In this document: positions 45,635 to 54,404 of the stretch, one piece after another
Layout of the letters: the number at the start of each line of letters is the position of its first letter
How positions within the stretch are numbered: the first letter of the stretch is position 1
Assembly (NCBI GenBank): GCA_944384995.1
Contig: CALWVN010000008.1
Coordinates: 20,460-84,459, forward strand
Origin: an uncultured Clostridia bacterium
GTDB lineage: Bacteria; Bacillota; Clostridia; Oscillospirales; Acutalibacteraceae
Direction: 5' to 3'
Length of the DNA stretch: 64,000 bases
Notes under the pieces: model-generated
Database searches by the model: none
Told to the model about the DNA's origin: nothing
Seen by the model: the letters and a program-made list of their open reading frames with translations, nothing else
Made by a program: the position numbers and the translations under genes

Positions 45635-45670
45635 AGCTTTACCTACCTTATGATTTCAGAATTGTACCTT

Positions 45671-45699
45671 ATTGTATCATAGAAAATGGGGTTTGTCAT
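45671..45699 (-). promoter_or_regulatory. Promoter of the gene at 44726
   Basis: On the minus strand ATGACA (45699-45694), 17 bases, TACAAT (45676-45671), divergent from the ddl promoter. Confidence 0.65.
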
Positions 45700-45718
45700 T
45701 ATTTTTTTGCAATTCCGA

Positions 45719-45747
45719 TTGCGAAAAAACGGGGCATGTGATATGAT
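45719..45747 (+). promoter_or_regulatory. Promoter of the ddl-argS operon
   Basis: TTGCGA (45719-45724), 17 bases, TATGAT (45742-45747), about 35 bases upstream of ddl. Confidence 0.65.
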
Positions 45748-45781
45748 TTATCTGTATATGTATATCCGTGAGGTGAATGGT

Positions 45782-46846
45782 ATGAGAAAAGTACTGGTTT
45801 TGTTCGGCGGCGTTTCCAGCGAACACGAGGTCTCGTGCGTGTCGGCGCAGTCGGTCGTCGGGCAGATTCCCCGTGACAAATATGCGGTCTATCTTGTCGG
45901 CATTACGAAGGCGGGCGAATGGCTGCTGTATGAGGGCGACATAGGCCTTCTGCCCGAGGACCGCTGGGTGACAAGCGGCAAATGCACACGCGCAACGCTT
46001 TCGCCCGACCGCAAAACAGGCGGGCTTTTGGTGTTCCGCGAATCGGGGATTGAGCAGATCCCCGTGGATGTCGCGTTCCCCGTGCTGCACGGCAAAAACG
46101 GTGAGGACGGCACCGTGCAGGGACTTTTGGAGCTCGCGGGCATACCGTACGTGGGCTGCGGCGTGATGTCGTCTGCCATATGCATGGACAAAGCGGCTAC
46201 AAATCTTTTGGCGGATACCGCCGAGATCCCGCAGGCCAAATGGCTTTCGGTGACGCAGGCGGCGTACGACAAGGACGAAGCGGCGTTTTGTGCGCACGCG
46301 GTTGAAACGCTCGGCTTGCCGCTGTTCGTAAAGCCCGCGAACGCGGGCTCGTCGCGCGGGATCTCCAAGGTGACGGAAAAAGACGCGCTGCCCGAGGCGC
46401 TGGAAACCGCGTTTGGGCATGACCGCAAGCTCGTGCTGGAGGCGTCGGTGGAGGATGCGCTCGAGGTGGAATGCGCCGTTTTGGGCAACGACGCGCCGCT
46501 GGCGTCCGTCGTGGGCGGCATCGTCCCGGGCAAGGATTTTTATGATTACGAAGCAAAGTACATAGACGAAAGCAGTGTCCTGCAGACCCCCGCGCAGATC
46601 CCGCCCGCAGCAGAAAGTGAGATCCGTGAATCGGCGGTGCGTGTGTTCGAGCTGCTGGACTGCCGCGGCATGGCGCGCGTAGACTTCTTTTATGAACGAA
46701 AGACCGGGCGCGTACTGTTTAATGAGATCAACACCCTCCCGGGCTTTACCTCGATCAGCATGTACCCGAAGCTGATGGAGCAAAGCGGCGTGCCGTATCC
46801 GAAGCTCCTCGATCGCCTGTTCAAGCTCGCGCTCGAGCAGCGATGA
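45782..46846 (+). CDS. ddl: D-alanine--D-alanine ligase
   Basis: Joins two D-alanines for peptidoglycan. 354 residues from ATG 45782 (GAGGTGA upstream). The N-terminal domain has LFGGVSSEHEVSCVSA and the HGKNGEDGTVQGLLE active-site segment; the ATP-grasp part has LFVKPANAGSSRGISKV, DYEAKY, ARVDFFYE and NEINTLPGFTSISMYPKL with the metal-binding Glu/Asn. The KY in DYEAKY region is the D-Ala form; a D-Ala-D-Lac enzyme (VanA type) would differ, so this looks like an ordinary Ddl. Confidence 0.95.
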   Translation: MRKVLVLFGGVSSEHEVSCVSAQSVVGQIPRDKYAVYLVGITKAGEWLLYEGDIGLLPEDRWVTSGKCTRATLSPDRKTGGLLVFRESGIEQIPVDVAFPVLHGKNGEDGTVQGLLELAGIPYVGCGVMSSAICMDKAATNLLADTAEIPQAKWLSVTQAAYDKDEAAFCAHAVETLGLPLFVKPANAGSSRGISKVTEKDALPEALETAFGHDRKLVLEASVEDALEVECAVLGNDAPLASVVGGIVPGKDFYDYEAKYIDESSVLQTPAQIPPAAESEIRESAVRVFELLDCRGMARVDFFYERKTGRVLFNEINTLPGFTSISMYPKLMEQSGVPYPKLLDRLFKLALEQR

Positions 46847-47325
46847 ACGAACCGAGAGCGCGCCGCGTGCGTGTGCAGGTGCGCAGTGTGCAGTTTATGG
46901 ACGGCGAGCGAGACGAGACGAAGCTTTGCGCTTCCGGCATGCTTTTGGAAACGGCGGACGGCGTCCGCGTGACCTATTCGCACAAAGACGGCGGCGTGCC
47001 GATGCGCACCACCGTGCAGACCGTCGGCAACGGTCTTGTAACGGTCACGCACAGCGGCGGCGTGCGCAGCCATATGCGCTTTGAAGCAGGGCGGACGCAC
47101 CAAACGGCGTATGAAACGCCTTACGGTGTGCTGACTTTAGAAATTTATACACAGTCGGTGGAAAATCGGCTGAACGCTGCGGGCGGTACGCTGCGGTTTT
47201 CGTATGCGCTGCTTTTCCCTGCGCAGCCCGCGGTCCATCATCATATGACGTTGACGGTGCTGCCGCCGCGGGAAGAAAAAACAACAGGAGAAGCAAACGA
47301 TGTCGAAACGGATCAAAGAGATTGA
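46843..47325 (+). CDS. DUF1934 protein, YwiB-like
   Basis: 160 residues with a small beta-barrel pattern: RVRVQVRSVQFMDGERDE, YSHKDGGVPMRTTVQTVGNGLVTVTHSGGVRSHMRFEAG and YGVLTLEIYTQSVENRLNAAGGTLRFSYAL. Gly- and His-rich motif HHHM near 135. The order ddl-this-argS echoes Bacillus ywiB-argS. Lipocalin-like fold; the function is unknown. Starts inside the ddl end and overlaps argS by 26 bases. Confidence 0.85.
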   Translation: MNEPRARRVRVQVRSVQFMDGERDETKLCASGMLLETADGVRVTYSHKDGGVPMRTTVQTVGNGLVTVTHSGGVRSHMRFEAGRTHQTAYETPYGVLTLEIYTQSVENRLNAAGGTLRFSYALLFPAQPAVHHHMTLTVLPPREEKTTGEANDVETDQRD

Positions 47326-49042
47326 AAAGGATTTGCATACAAGGATCTTGGAAGCCTTAGGCAGGGCGATCGCCGCAGGTGAGCTGCCCGCGGCGGAGAT
47401 CCCCGCGTTTATCGTGGAGATCCCGCAGGATCGTGCAAACGGCGATTACGCGACCAACGCCGCTTTTGCGGGGGCGCGGGCGTTCCGCATGGCGCCCGTC
47501 AAGATCGCGCAGGCGGTCGAAAAGCATATGGACCTGTCCGGCAGCGCGTTTGCCTCGTGCACCGTCGCGGGCGCAGGGTTCATCAATTTCCGCTTAAATG
47601 ACGGCTTTTATGCCGATATTGTGCAGGACGTGCTGGAGCAGGGCGCGGATTACGGCAAAAGCGATATAGGGCGCGGCGAGCGCGTCAATGTGGAATTCGT
47701 CTCCGCCAACCCCACGGGTCCCATGCACATGGGCAACGCGCGCGGCGGCGCTTTGGGCGACTGCCTTGCGGCGGTGCTCGAAGCGGCGGGCTACGACGTG
47801 ACGCGGGAATTTTACATCAACGACGCGGGCAATCAGATCGAAAAGTTCGCGCTGTCCTTGGATATCCGCTATCAGCAGCTTTTCAAGGGGGAAGCGGCGG
47901 TCGAGCTGCCGGAGGACAGCTACCACGGTGCGGACATTATTGAACGCGCAAAGGAATTCGCCGATCTGTACGGTGACAGCTTCCTTGAAAAACCTGAAGC
48001 CGAACGCCGCAAGGCGCTTGTGGACTTTGCTCTGCCGAAGAATATTCAGAGTATGCAGGAGACGCTCGCAAAGTACCGCATCGAGTATGATGTGTGGTTC
48101 CGCGAAAGCGAACTGCACAAGGGCGCGGTACAAGAGGTCATCGACCTGCTGACCGAAAAGGGCAAGACCTATGAAAAGGACGGCGCACTGTGGTATAAAA
48201 ACATCGAGGTACAGACCGAACGGCTGACGGCACAGGGCAAAACGCCGGAGCAAATTGAAAAATTAGAGCTTAAAGACGATGTGCTCGTGCGCCAAAACGG
48301 CAACCCGACCTATTTCGCAGCGGACATCGCCTACCACAAAAACAAGCTTGCCGACCGCGGCTTTTCGCGTGCCATCGACGTCTGGGGCGCCGATCATCAT
48401 GGCCACGTCGCCCGTATGCAGGGCGCGCTCGACGCGATCAGCCTTGACGGCAGCCGCCTACAGGTCGTGCTCATGCAGCTTGTGAACTTGATGAAGGACG
48501 GCGAACCCGTGCGTATGTCCAAGCGCACAGGAAACGCCGTGACGCTCAACGACCTGCTCGACGAAGTCCCCGTGGACGCGGCGCGGTTCTTCTTCAATAT
48601 GCGCGAGCCCGGCTCGACCATTGACTTCGATTTAGGGCTTGCCGTCAGCGAAAACGCGCAGAACCCCGTGTACTACTGCCAATATGCGCATGCGCGTATT
48701 TGCAGCATCCTCAAAAAGCTCGCCGCCGACGGCGTTTCGCCGCGCAGCTGCACCAGAGAGGAATTGACACAGCTGCGCACGCCCGAGGAGCACGAGCTCA
48801 TTCGGCACTTGGCGGCGCTCACCGGCGAGATCGAGCAGGCGGCGAAAAGCCTTGATCCCGCCGGCATCACGCGTTATGCGGTGGGGCTTGCTACGCTGTT
48901 CCACAAGTATTACAACGCCTGCAAGATCGCCGTGGAGGACGAAGCTTTGATGCAGGCGCGCTTGAATCTCTGTCTGTCGGTTAAGCAGACGATAGTCAAC
49001 ATTCTGACTATGTTCAAAATCACCGTGCCCGAGAGCATGTAA
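47300..49042 (+). CDS. argS: Arginine--tRNA ligase
   Basis: Class I synthetase for Arg, 580 residues. HIGH region SANPTGPMHMGNARGGALGD, the KMSKS region VRMSKRTGNAVTLNDLLD and the DALR anticodon-binding domain at the C-terminus (YAHARICSILKKL to the end). Start ATG 47300 after CAGGAG. Confidence 0.95.
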   Translation: MSKRIKEIEKDLHTRILEALGRAIAAGELPAAEIPAFIVEIPQDRANGDYATNAAFAGARAFRMAPVKIAQAVEKHMDLSGSAFASCTVAGAGFINFRLNDGFYADIVQDVLEQGADYGKSDIGRGERVNVEFVSANPTGPMHMGNARGGALGDCLAAVLEAAGYDVTREFYINDAGNQIEKFALSLDIRYQQLFKGEAAVELPEDSYHGADIIERAKEFADLYGDSFLEKPEAERRKALVDFALPKNIQSMQETLAKYRIEYDVWFRESELHKGAVQEVIDLLTEKGKTYEKDGALWYKNIEVQTERLTAQGKTPEQIEKLELKDDVLVRQNGNPTYFAADIAYHKNKLADRGFSRAIDVWGADHHGHVARMQGALDAISLDGSRLQVVLMQLVNLMKDGEPVRMSKRTGNAVTLNDLLDEVPVDAARFFFNMREPGSTIDFDLGLAVSENAQNPVYYCQYAHARICSILKKLAADGVSPRSCTREELTQLRTPEEHELIRHLAALTGEIEQAAKSLDPAGITRYAVGLATLFHKYYNACKIAVEDEALMQARLNLCLSVKQTIVNILTMFKITVPESM

Positions 49043-49055
49043 AAGGAGAATAGAT

Positions 49056-49370
49056 ATGCTGCTGCATACCGTCATGTGGAAATTTAAAGAGACTGCCGAG
49101 GGGCACACCCGTGCGGAAAATATCGCGACCGTGCGCAAAGGCCTTACAAGCCTTGTCGGCGTCGTGCCTGCGATCGAATCATTGCAGTTTTATGAAAACG
49201 AGGTCGTGTGCGAGCGCAACTTTGACGCGATGCTGCAAGTCACCGTCCGGGACGAAGCCGCGCTCGAGGCGTACAAAACGCACCCCGCGCACCAAAAAGT
49301 CGCCGCTTTCGTCGCGAAAGTGACGGAAGGCCGTGCGGCGGTGGATATTACGAAGCCGTCGGCGGAATAA
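49056..49370 (+). CDS. Dabb (stress-responsive alpha/beta barrel) protein
   Basis: 104 residues, one Dabb domain with HTVMWKFKETAEGHTRAENI, SLQFYENEVVCERNFDAMLQVTVRDEAALEAYKTHPAHQKVAAFV. Small dimeric ferredoxin-like proteins of this group act in diverse oxidative or ligand-binding roles; no specific one can be given. AAAGGAG precedes the ATG; it follows argS by 13 bases. Confidence 0.88.
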   Translation: MLLHTVMWKFKETAEGHTRAENIATVRKGLTSLVGVVPAIESLQFYENEVVCERNFDAMLQVTVRDEAALEAYKTHPAHQKVAAFVAKVTEGRAAVDITKPSAE

Positions 49371-49395
49371 ACGCAAAGCAATAGAAATATAAACG

Positions 49396-49430
49396 CACCC
49401 CGCAGCCAGCCGCTGCGGGGTGTCGCTTTT
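49396..49430. terminator. Terminator after the Dabb gene
   Basis: A 10-bp stem CACCCCGCAG / CTGCGGGGTG with a 7-base loop, then TCGCTTTT. It could also serve the convergent permease gene. Confidence 0.82.
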
Positions 49431-49451
49431 ATATGCCTTTACTTATCGCGC

Positions 49452-49519
49452 GTAGTGGCTTATCTTCCACGCCTGCCAAAAATCAAACAAATGCGTAGTA
49501 GCTTATCTCCGCGCCCGCC
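49452..49519 (+). repeat. Two tandem GTAGTGG-type repeats
   Basis: Units at 49452-49477 (GTAGTGGCTTATCTTCC...) and 49495-49519 (GTAGTAGCTTATCTCC...) share the head and the GCCTGCC/GCCCGCC tail with the inverted pair at 6554-6698. The second ends 2 bases from the stop codon of the permease gene. Confidence 0.7.
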
Positions 49520-49521
49520 GC

Positions 49522-50418
49522 CTACACACCGACCGCCTGTAGGATGAGCCCCGCCGCAACGGCGGCCAAATACAAAAGCCCCACGTTGAGCAGATTGTCT
49601 TTCGGGCGGCGGTTCTCGCGGAACAGCACCAAAAGCCCCGCGCCGGCACCCGTGCAAAGACCCGCGATGACCGAACCGAAGCTCAGCGCACCCTCCAAGT
49701 AAAGCTGCGTGAGCAACACGGACGCCGCACAGTTCGGGATAAGCCCCACAACGGCCGCCAAAAACGGCTGGAAGAAAGAGTCTGTCAGCAAAAGCCGGGA
49801 AATACGCTCTGTGCCGAGCGCTGCGACGGCGAAGCTCAGAACCGATGTGACGGCAAGCAGGAAGCCAAAAATTTTAGCGGTGTGCAGCAGCGCGGGGATC
49901 CATATCCCCTTGTGCGCGTGACAGCCGCAGTGCTCGTGGTCACAAATATCGTGGATCTGCGGTGTTCGGGCGCTCTTCGGGCGGCGGCGTGCGAAAAGAT
50001 CCACCGCATATCCGAAGAGGACTGCCACGACCACTTTCGTCAGCAGCAGATACAAAATATCCATGTACCGCCGGGGCTGTGCGGCAAGCAGTAAAACCGC
50101 TTCGTCCGAGGTCGACAGGAACACCGCCAGCAGCGTGCCGCGGGAAATGATGCCGCCCGCATACAGGTTGGCGCTCAGCACGGAAAAGCCGCACTGCGGC
50201 ACACAGCCGAGCGCCGCGCCGACAAGCGGACCCGCGCGCCCCGCACGTAAAAAGAAACGGTTGAGCCGGTCGCCCGCGTGCTTTTCCAAAAATTCCAGCA
50301 GCAAAAAAGCCGCAAACAAAAAGGGGAGGACTTTCAGCGTGTCCAAAAGCGCGTCTTCCAGAATGTGCAGAAGCCCGCTTGCGGAAAATATATCTAAATG
50401 TTCATGCGTGTGCGTCAC
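49522..50418 (-). CDS. Putative metal permease, ArsP_2-like
   Basis: 298 residues from GTG 50418, chosen because AAGGAGG lies 8 bases upstream; the longer frame from 50460 runs into the fur gene. About nine to ten membrane spans in two similar halves, each with a conserved core (PLVGAALGCVPQCGFSVLSANLYAGG; FFQPFLAAVVGLIPNCAASVLLTQLYLEG). A His/Cys-rich loop (HDICDHEHCGCHAHK, about 155-172) sits between. It belongs, as I recall, to the PF11449 family annotated as putative 10-TM heavy-metal or manganese exporter. Overlaps the fur end by 17 bases. Confidence 0.8.
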   Translation of the reverse strand: MTHTHEHLDIFSASGLLHILEDALLDTLKVLPFLFAAFLLLEFLEKHAGDRLNRFFLRAGRAGPLVGAALGCVPQCGFSVLSANLYAGGIISRGTLLAVFLSTSDEAVLLLAAQPRRYMDILYLLLTKVVVAVLFGYAVDLFARRRPKSARTPQIHDICDHEHCGCHAHKGIWIPALLHTAKIFGFLLAVTSVLSFAVAALGTERISRLLLTDSFFQPFLAAVVGLIPNCAASVLLTQLYLEGALSFGSVIAGLCTGAGAGLLVLFRENRRPKDNLLNVGLLYLAAVAAGLILQAVGV

Positions 50419-50827
50419 GGCCGTTGCCCTCCTTTTTCGCGCATGTTTCGCAAAGTCCATACAAAACGGTTTTTGAGCCGTCTACCGAAAAGCCGTGCTC
50501 TTGTCGGATGTGCTCGGAAAGCGTATCGAGAAAATCACACTGCGCGTGGAACAGCCGCCCGCACGCGGTGCATTTCAGGTGATAGTGCGCACGGCAGCTC
50601 GCATCGGACCCTGCAAGCTGATAGCATGCCCCGCCGTCTCCGCCGAGAAATTTGCGCACCGCCCCCTGCGCGCACAGCTTGTCAAGATGGCGGTAAACGG
50701 TCGTCTGCCCGACGGATTCGCCCGCCTCCTGCAGCAGGCGATACAGTTCCTCCGCCGTCAAATGCCGCCCGCGGTTCTCTCGCAGCAGGCGCTCTATGGA
50801 TGCACTTTGCTTGGTTTTGTAAACCAT
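50402..50827 (-). CDS. Fur-family transcriptional regulator
   Basis: 141 residues from ATG 50827. Winged-helix DNA-binding domain (LTAEELYRLLQEAGESVGQTTVYRHLDKLCAQG) and a metal-binding C-terminal domain with HYHLKCTACGRLFHAQC and the second CxxC, LCETCAKKE, the structural zinc site. Which metal (Fe, Mn or Zn) cannot be told from sequence. It precedes a metal-permease gene and carries a 7-1-7 box in its own promoter. Confidence 0.93.
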   Translation of the reverse strand: MVYKTKQSASIERLLRENRGRHLTAEELYRLLQEAGESVGQTTVYRHLDKLCAQGAVRKFLGGDGGACYQLAGSDASCRAHYHLKCTACGRLFHAQCDFLDTLSEHIRQEHGFSVDGSKTVLYGLCETCAKKEGNGRDAHA

Positions 50828-50860
50828 ATTCCCACAACCTTTTCCCACAATAAATGAAAA

Positions 50861-50875
50861 TGAAAATCATTTTCA
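50861..50875. promoter_or_regulatory. Fur-family box
   Basis: A perfect 7-1-7 palindrome, TGAAAAT-C-ATTTTCA, lies between the promoter and the fur start. The 7-1-7 geometry is the standard site for Fur, PerR and Zur. Confidence 0.85.
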
Positions 50876-50887
50876 TTTTGCTCAAAA

Positions 50888-50916
50888 AGTATACGCGAAA
50901 ATGCCGCCGGTGTCAA
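50888..50916 (-). promoter_or_regulatory. Sigma-A promoter of fur and the permease
   Basis: On the minus strand TTGACA (50916-50911), 17 bases, TATACT (50893-50888). The Fur box begins 12 bases downstream of the -10. Confidence 0.85.
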
Positions 50917-50984
50917 GACAAAATGGTTTGGACGCTCTAATTCGACAGAAAATATACAAATGTCCCCGAAATTGCGCTTCCCGC

Positions 50985-51014
50985 TGGACAACATAAAAAG
51001 ATATGTGCTATACT
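50985..51014 (+). promoter_or_regulatory. Promoter of the zinc-ribbon gene
   Basis: TGGACA (50985-50990), 18 bases, TATACT (51009-51014). It gives a leader of about 175 bases. Confidence 0.6.
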
Positions 51015-51191
51015 GAAAACAGAATACGATAGGCGTATGCATGGCAGGCGGCAGTACGCCATAGGATAAAGAGACAGCACAAAACAGGTAAAAACGGCAG
51101 CACACGGCTTCCCATACGGCGCCAGAACGCATACGGGGGCGTGCAGCCGATTTACATAAGCAATACAGACAAAACAGAAAGGGGATTTTTT
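51015..51191 (+). other. Long untranslated leader, no known element recognised
   Basis: About 175 bases with local stems (for example GGCGTATG...CGCC near 51030-51060) but no match that I recognise to a known riboswitch. It could be an uncharacterised regulatory RNA or simply a long 5' leader. Confidence 0.4.
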
Positions 51192-52385
51192 ATGTTTTGC
51201 AGAAATTGCGGAACGGAAATGAATGACAATGTGTGCCCGAACTGCGGGTATCGCGAGCCGGAAGCACAGGCTGCGGATGCATCTGAAGCCGCTGCGACAG
51301 AACCTGCTGCGGCGGAGCCCTCGGCAGCCGAGGCGGATTCGGGGATAACCGAGCCGGTTTCGTCGGAGGCGGCTGCAGCGGAAACAACAGAGCCTGCTGC
51401 GCCGGGGACTGCCGCGCAGCAGACGGCAGCACCGAACGCGGGCCGGCCCGCACAGCCGTATGCAGCGCCGTACGCGGGGCAGACGCCGCCCTACGCACCG
51501 CCTGCACAACCGTACACGCCGCCCGCAGGGCAGCCGTATGCATACGGGCAGTCGGGGCAGGGGTACGCGCCTTACGGCGCGCCGGCAGCTGCCGCGGACG
51601 ACAAGAAATCCGTCGGGCTGAATGTTTTGAGCTTCTTCTTCCCGGTGATCGGTTTGATCATTTATTTGGCAACGAAGAAGGATAAACCCGTTCGGGCAAA
51701 GTCCATGGGGAAATGCGCGCTTGCCGGATTTATTGTTGGGATCGTTTTGTCCATTGTTATGTTTATTATTTCGTTTACCATCGGCATGCGCGCGTTGGAA
51801 GAATATGCGAATCCCGGCCTTGTTTTGCAGGACGATGCAAACGCTGCCTTTACGCCTGATACGAATTCGCAGAACACCTCTGTTTTGGATTGGCAGAATA
51901 TGACGGTCGTCATTGACGATGTAGAGATCAGCTTGCCCTGCACCTACAGCGAATTCACGCAAAAGACCGGCTATGTGCTGGAAGATTCGGAGAATCTGGC
52001 GGTACAGCTTGCAGAATATGAATACACCTTTTTGATGTCGGCGGAAAACGCCGCCGGGCAGGAAATGGATATTCGCTGCTTCAACAGCGGCTCGGCAACG
52101 GTATCCGTGCAGGAAAGCCTTGTGGTCGGTGTTGCCGTGGATGCCGGATGGGGCGACCCTGTAGCGGATGTTGCGTTCCCGCAGAATGTCAAGGTCGGCG
52201 ACGTGTATGACCTCAACGCATTTCGCGAGAAATTCGGCGAACCGGAGAGCACCTATACCGGGGACAGTGGGTACGCCACCGTTTCCTGGGACGATGATAA
52301 CGACGTTTATAATGGTTTTGAGATCGTAACAAGCGACGGGCAGACGGTCGAAGAGATCTCGCTCGACGTGTACCCGGCGGAATAA
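51192..52385 (+). CDS. Zinc-ribbon membrane protein of unknown function
   Basis: 397 residues from ATG 51192 (GAAAGGGG upstream). An N-terminal zinc ribbon (MFCRNCGTEMNDNVCPNCGYR, two CxxC pairs), then about 120 residues rich in Ala, Pro, Tyr and Gln with repeated AQPYAAPYAGQTPPYAPP-type units, then two membrane spans (about 140-155 and 175-200, VLSFFFPVIGLIIYL and LAGFIVGIVLSIVMFIISFTIG) and a C-terminal extracytoplasmic domain ending DGQTVEEISLDVYPAE. A common architecture in Firmicutes; the function is unknown. Confidence 0.8.
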   Translation: MFCRNCGTEMNDNVCPNCGYREPEAQAADASEAAATEPAAAEPSAAEADSGITEPVSSEAAAAETTEPAAPGTAAQQTAAPNAGRPAQPYAAPYAGQTPPYAPPAQPYTPPAGQPYAYGQSGQGYAPYGAPAAAADDKKSVGLNVLSFFFPVIGLIIYLATKKDKPVRAKSMGKCALAGFIVGIVLSIVMFIISFTIGMRALEEYANPGLVLQDDANAAFTPDTNSQNTSVLDWQNMTVVIDDVEISLPCTYSEFTQKTGYVLEDSENLAVQLAEYEYTFLMSAENAAGQEMDIRCFNSGSATVSVQESLVVGVAVDAGWGDPVADVAFPQNVKVGDVYDLNAFREKFGEPESTYTGDSGYATVSWDDDNDVYNGFEIVTSDGQTVEEISLDVYPAE

Positions 52386-52410
52386 GCCGAATTTGAAAGC
52401 CAATCGCAAA

Positions 52411-52445
52411 AAATCGCACCCCCAAAAAGGGGTGCGATTTTTGTT
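52411..52445. terminator. Bidirectional terminator
   Basis: A 12-bp stem AAATCGCACCCC / GGGGTGCGATTT with a CAAAAA loop, T-runs on both strands, between the zinc-ribbon gene and glmS. Confidence 0.9.
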
Positions 52446-52475
52446 GTGTAAATACGTTTGGCAAATGGTTTTGCC

Positions 52476-54302
52476 TTATTCCACCGTCACGGACTTTGCG
52501 AGGTTGCGGGGCTTATCCACGTCGCAGCCGCGTTCGAGCGCCATATAGTAGGCGAACAGCTGTAAGGGGATCACATCCAGCGACGGCTTGAGCATCGCGT
52601 CGGTCTGCGGAATGGGGATGACATAATCCACAAGTGCACGGATCTCCGTGTTGTCCTCGGATACGAGCGCGATCACCCGCGCGCCGCGCGCACGGACTTC
52701 TTTGATGTTGCCGAGCGTCTTTTCAAACAGGGCGTCCTGCGTTGCGACCGCGATCACCGGCGTGCCCTCCTCAATGAGCGAGATCGTACCGTGCTTGAGC
52801 TCGCCCGCGGCATAGGCCTCGGATTGCAGATAGGAGATCTCCTTGAGCTTTAAAGAGCCTTCCAGCGCGATGGCGTAATCGAGCCCGCGCCCGATGAAAA
52901 ATACCTGCTTTGCCGCCGCAAACTGCCGCGCAAGCGCCGCCATGTCGTCGTCGAGCGACAACAGGGACTCGATTTGCGCGGGCAGGTGTAAAAGCTGCTC
53001 GCAAAGCGTAGCTTCGCGGTGTGCAAATGCGCTGTCCATCGCGCGTGCAAAGCGCAGCGCCAAAAGATATACGACCGCAAGCTGCGCGGAAAACGCCTTG
53101 GTCGTTGCCACGGCGATCTCGGGCCCCGCGAGGGTGTAGATCACGTCGTCGCTCTCTCTGGCGATGGTGCTTGCCACGACGTTGACGATTGAGAGCACAT
53201 GCGCCCCGCGTGCCTTCGCCTCGCGCAGCGCCGCCAGCGTATCTGCCGTCTCGCCGGACTGGCTGATGACGATGCACAAATCGCCCTTGCGCACGATGGG
53301 GTTGCGGTAGCGGAACTCACTGGCGAGGTCCGTTTCGCACGGGATGCCTGCCGCGGCTTCCAGAATATATTTTGCCGCCGTGCCCACATGCCATGCGCTG
53401 CCGCAGGCGACGATATGGATCTTGCCGATTCGGCGAATGTCCGCATCGGTCAGGTGCAGCTCGGGGATCGAGACCCTGCCGTCCTCGATGCGCGGCGAAA
53501 GCGTGTCGCGCACGGCGGTGGGCTGCTCGGCGATCTCCTTTTTCATGAAATGGGCATAGCCGCCCTTTTCCGCCGATTCCGCATCCCACGTAACATGGTA
53601 AATGTCCTTGTATACGCGCTGCCCCGCCGCGTTGAAAAACTTGGGCTCGCCCTTCGTGAGGACAGCGATCTCACCGTCCTCAAGCAGATAGCATTCGCGC
53701 GTGTACTTGAGAATGGCGGGAATATCCGACGCGAGGAAGTTTTCTCCCCGCCCGCGCCCGACGATCAGCGGACTGTCCTTTTTTGCCGCAAGGATACGGT
53801 CGGGGCAGTCGCTTGTGAGCACCGCCACGGCGTAAGAGCCGCGCACCGTGCGCATGACACTGCACATGGCGTCGAGCGCGTCCCCTTTATAGTAATAGTC
53901 AAAAAGCTGCGCGAGCACCTCGGTGTCCGTTTCGGAGACAAAGCGGTACCCCGCCGCTTCCAGCATGGATTGAATCGCCGTGTAATTTTCAATGATGCCG
54001 TTGTGCACCAGCGTTACACGGCCGTTCGTACTCGTGTGCGGGTGGGCGTTGACATCGTTGGGCGCGCCGTGCGTCGCCCAGCGCGTGTGCCCGATGCCGA
54101 CCGAGCCCGCCGCGCCGCCTTCCGTTTGCAGCTTGTTTTCGAGGTCCGCAATGCGTCCGCGCGTTTTGACCACGCGTATACCGTCGTCCCCGAATACGGC
54201 AAGCCCTGCCGAGTCGTACCCGCGGTACTCCAGCTTCCTAAGACCGTCAAGCAATATCGGCGAAGCACTGCTTTCCCCGATATAACCAACAATTCCACAC
54301 AT
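52476..54302 (-). CDS. glmS: Glucosamine-6-phosphate synthase
   Basis: Makes glucosamine-6-phosphate from fructose-6-phosphate and glutamine for cell-wall synthesis. 608 residues from ATG 54302, so that the nucleophile Cys follows Met directly (MCGIVGYIG); AAAGGA lies upstream. Glutaminase domain (GHTRWATHG, HNGIIENY, PLIVGRG) and two SIS isomerase domains (VACGSAWHVG, VISQSGETADTLAAL, EISYLQSEAYAAGELKHG) with the C-terminal DKPRNLAKSVTVE. The frame extends upstream to 54446, but that lies in the ribozyme. Confidence 0.97.
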   Translation of the reverse strand: MCGIVGYIGESSASPILLDGLRKLEYRGYDSAGLAVFGDDGIRVVKTRGRIADLENKLQTEGGAAGSVGIGHTRWATHGAPNDVNAHPHTSTNGRVTLVHNGIIENYTAIQSMLEAAGYRFVSETDTEVLAQLFDYYYKGDALDAMCSVMRTVRGSYAVAVLTSDCPDRILAAKKDSPLIVGRGRGENFLASDIPAILKYTRECYLLEDGEIAVLTKGEPKFFNAAGQRVYKDIYHVTWDAESAEKGGYAHFMKKEIAEQPTAVRDTLSPRIEDGRVSIPELHLTDADIRRIGKIHIVACGSAWHVGTAAKYILEAAAGIPCETDLASEFRYRNPIVRKGDLCIVISQSGETADTLAALREAKARGAHVLSIVNVVASTIARESDDVIYTLAGPEIAVATTKAFSAQLAVVYLLALRFARAMDSAFAHREATLCEQLLHLPAQIESLLSLDDDMAALARQFAAAKQVFFIGRGLDYAIALEGSLKLKEISYLQSEAYAAGELKHGTISLIEEGTPVIAVATQDALFEKTLGNIKEVRARGARVIALVSEDNTEIRALVDYVIPIPQTDAMLKPSLDVIPLQLFAYYMALERGCDVDKPRNLAKSVTVE

Positions 54303-54404
54303 ATTGTTTTTTCCTTTGCAAATCATAGATTTGCGCGTCGCGTTTCTTTGTGACGGGCATTGCTGCCCGCTTTTGGAAAACACGTGGGAAGCGCGCGGCA
54401 TTTG

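Noticed and set aside
51015-51191. Known riboswitch (for example c-di-GMP or cobalamin type)
   Set aside because: No conserved core of a known class could be found by eye.
53199-54353. 384-residue plus frame
   Set aside because: Antisense of glmS.
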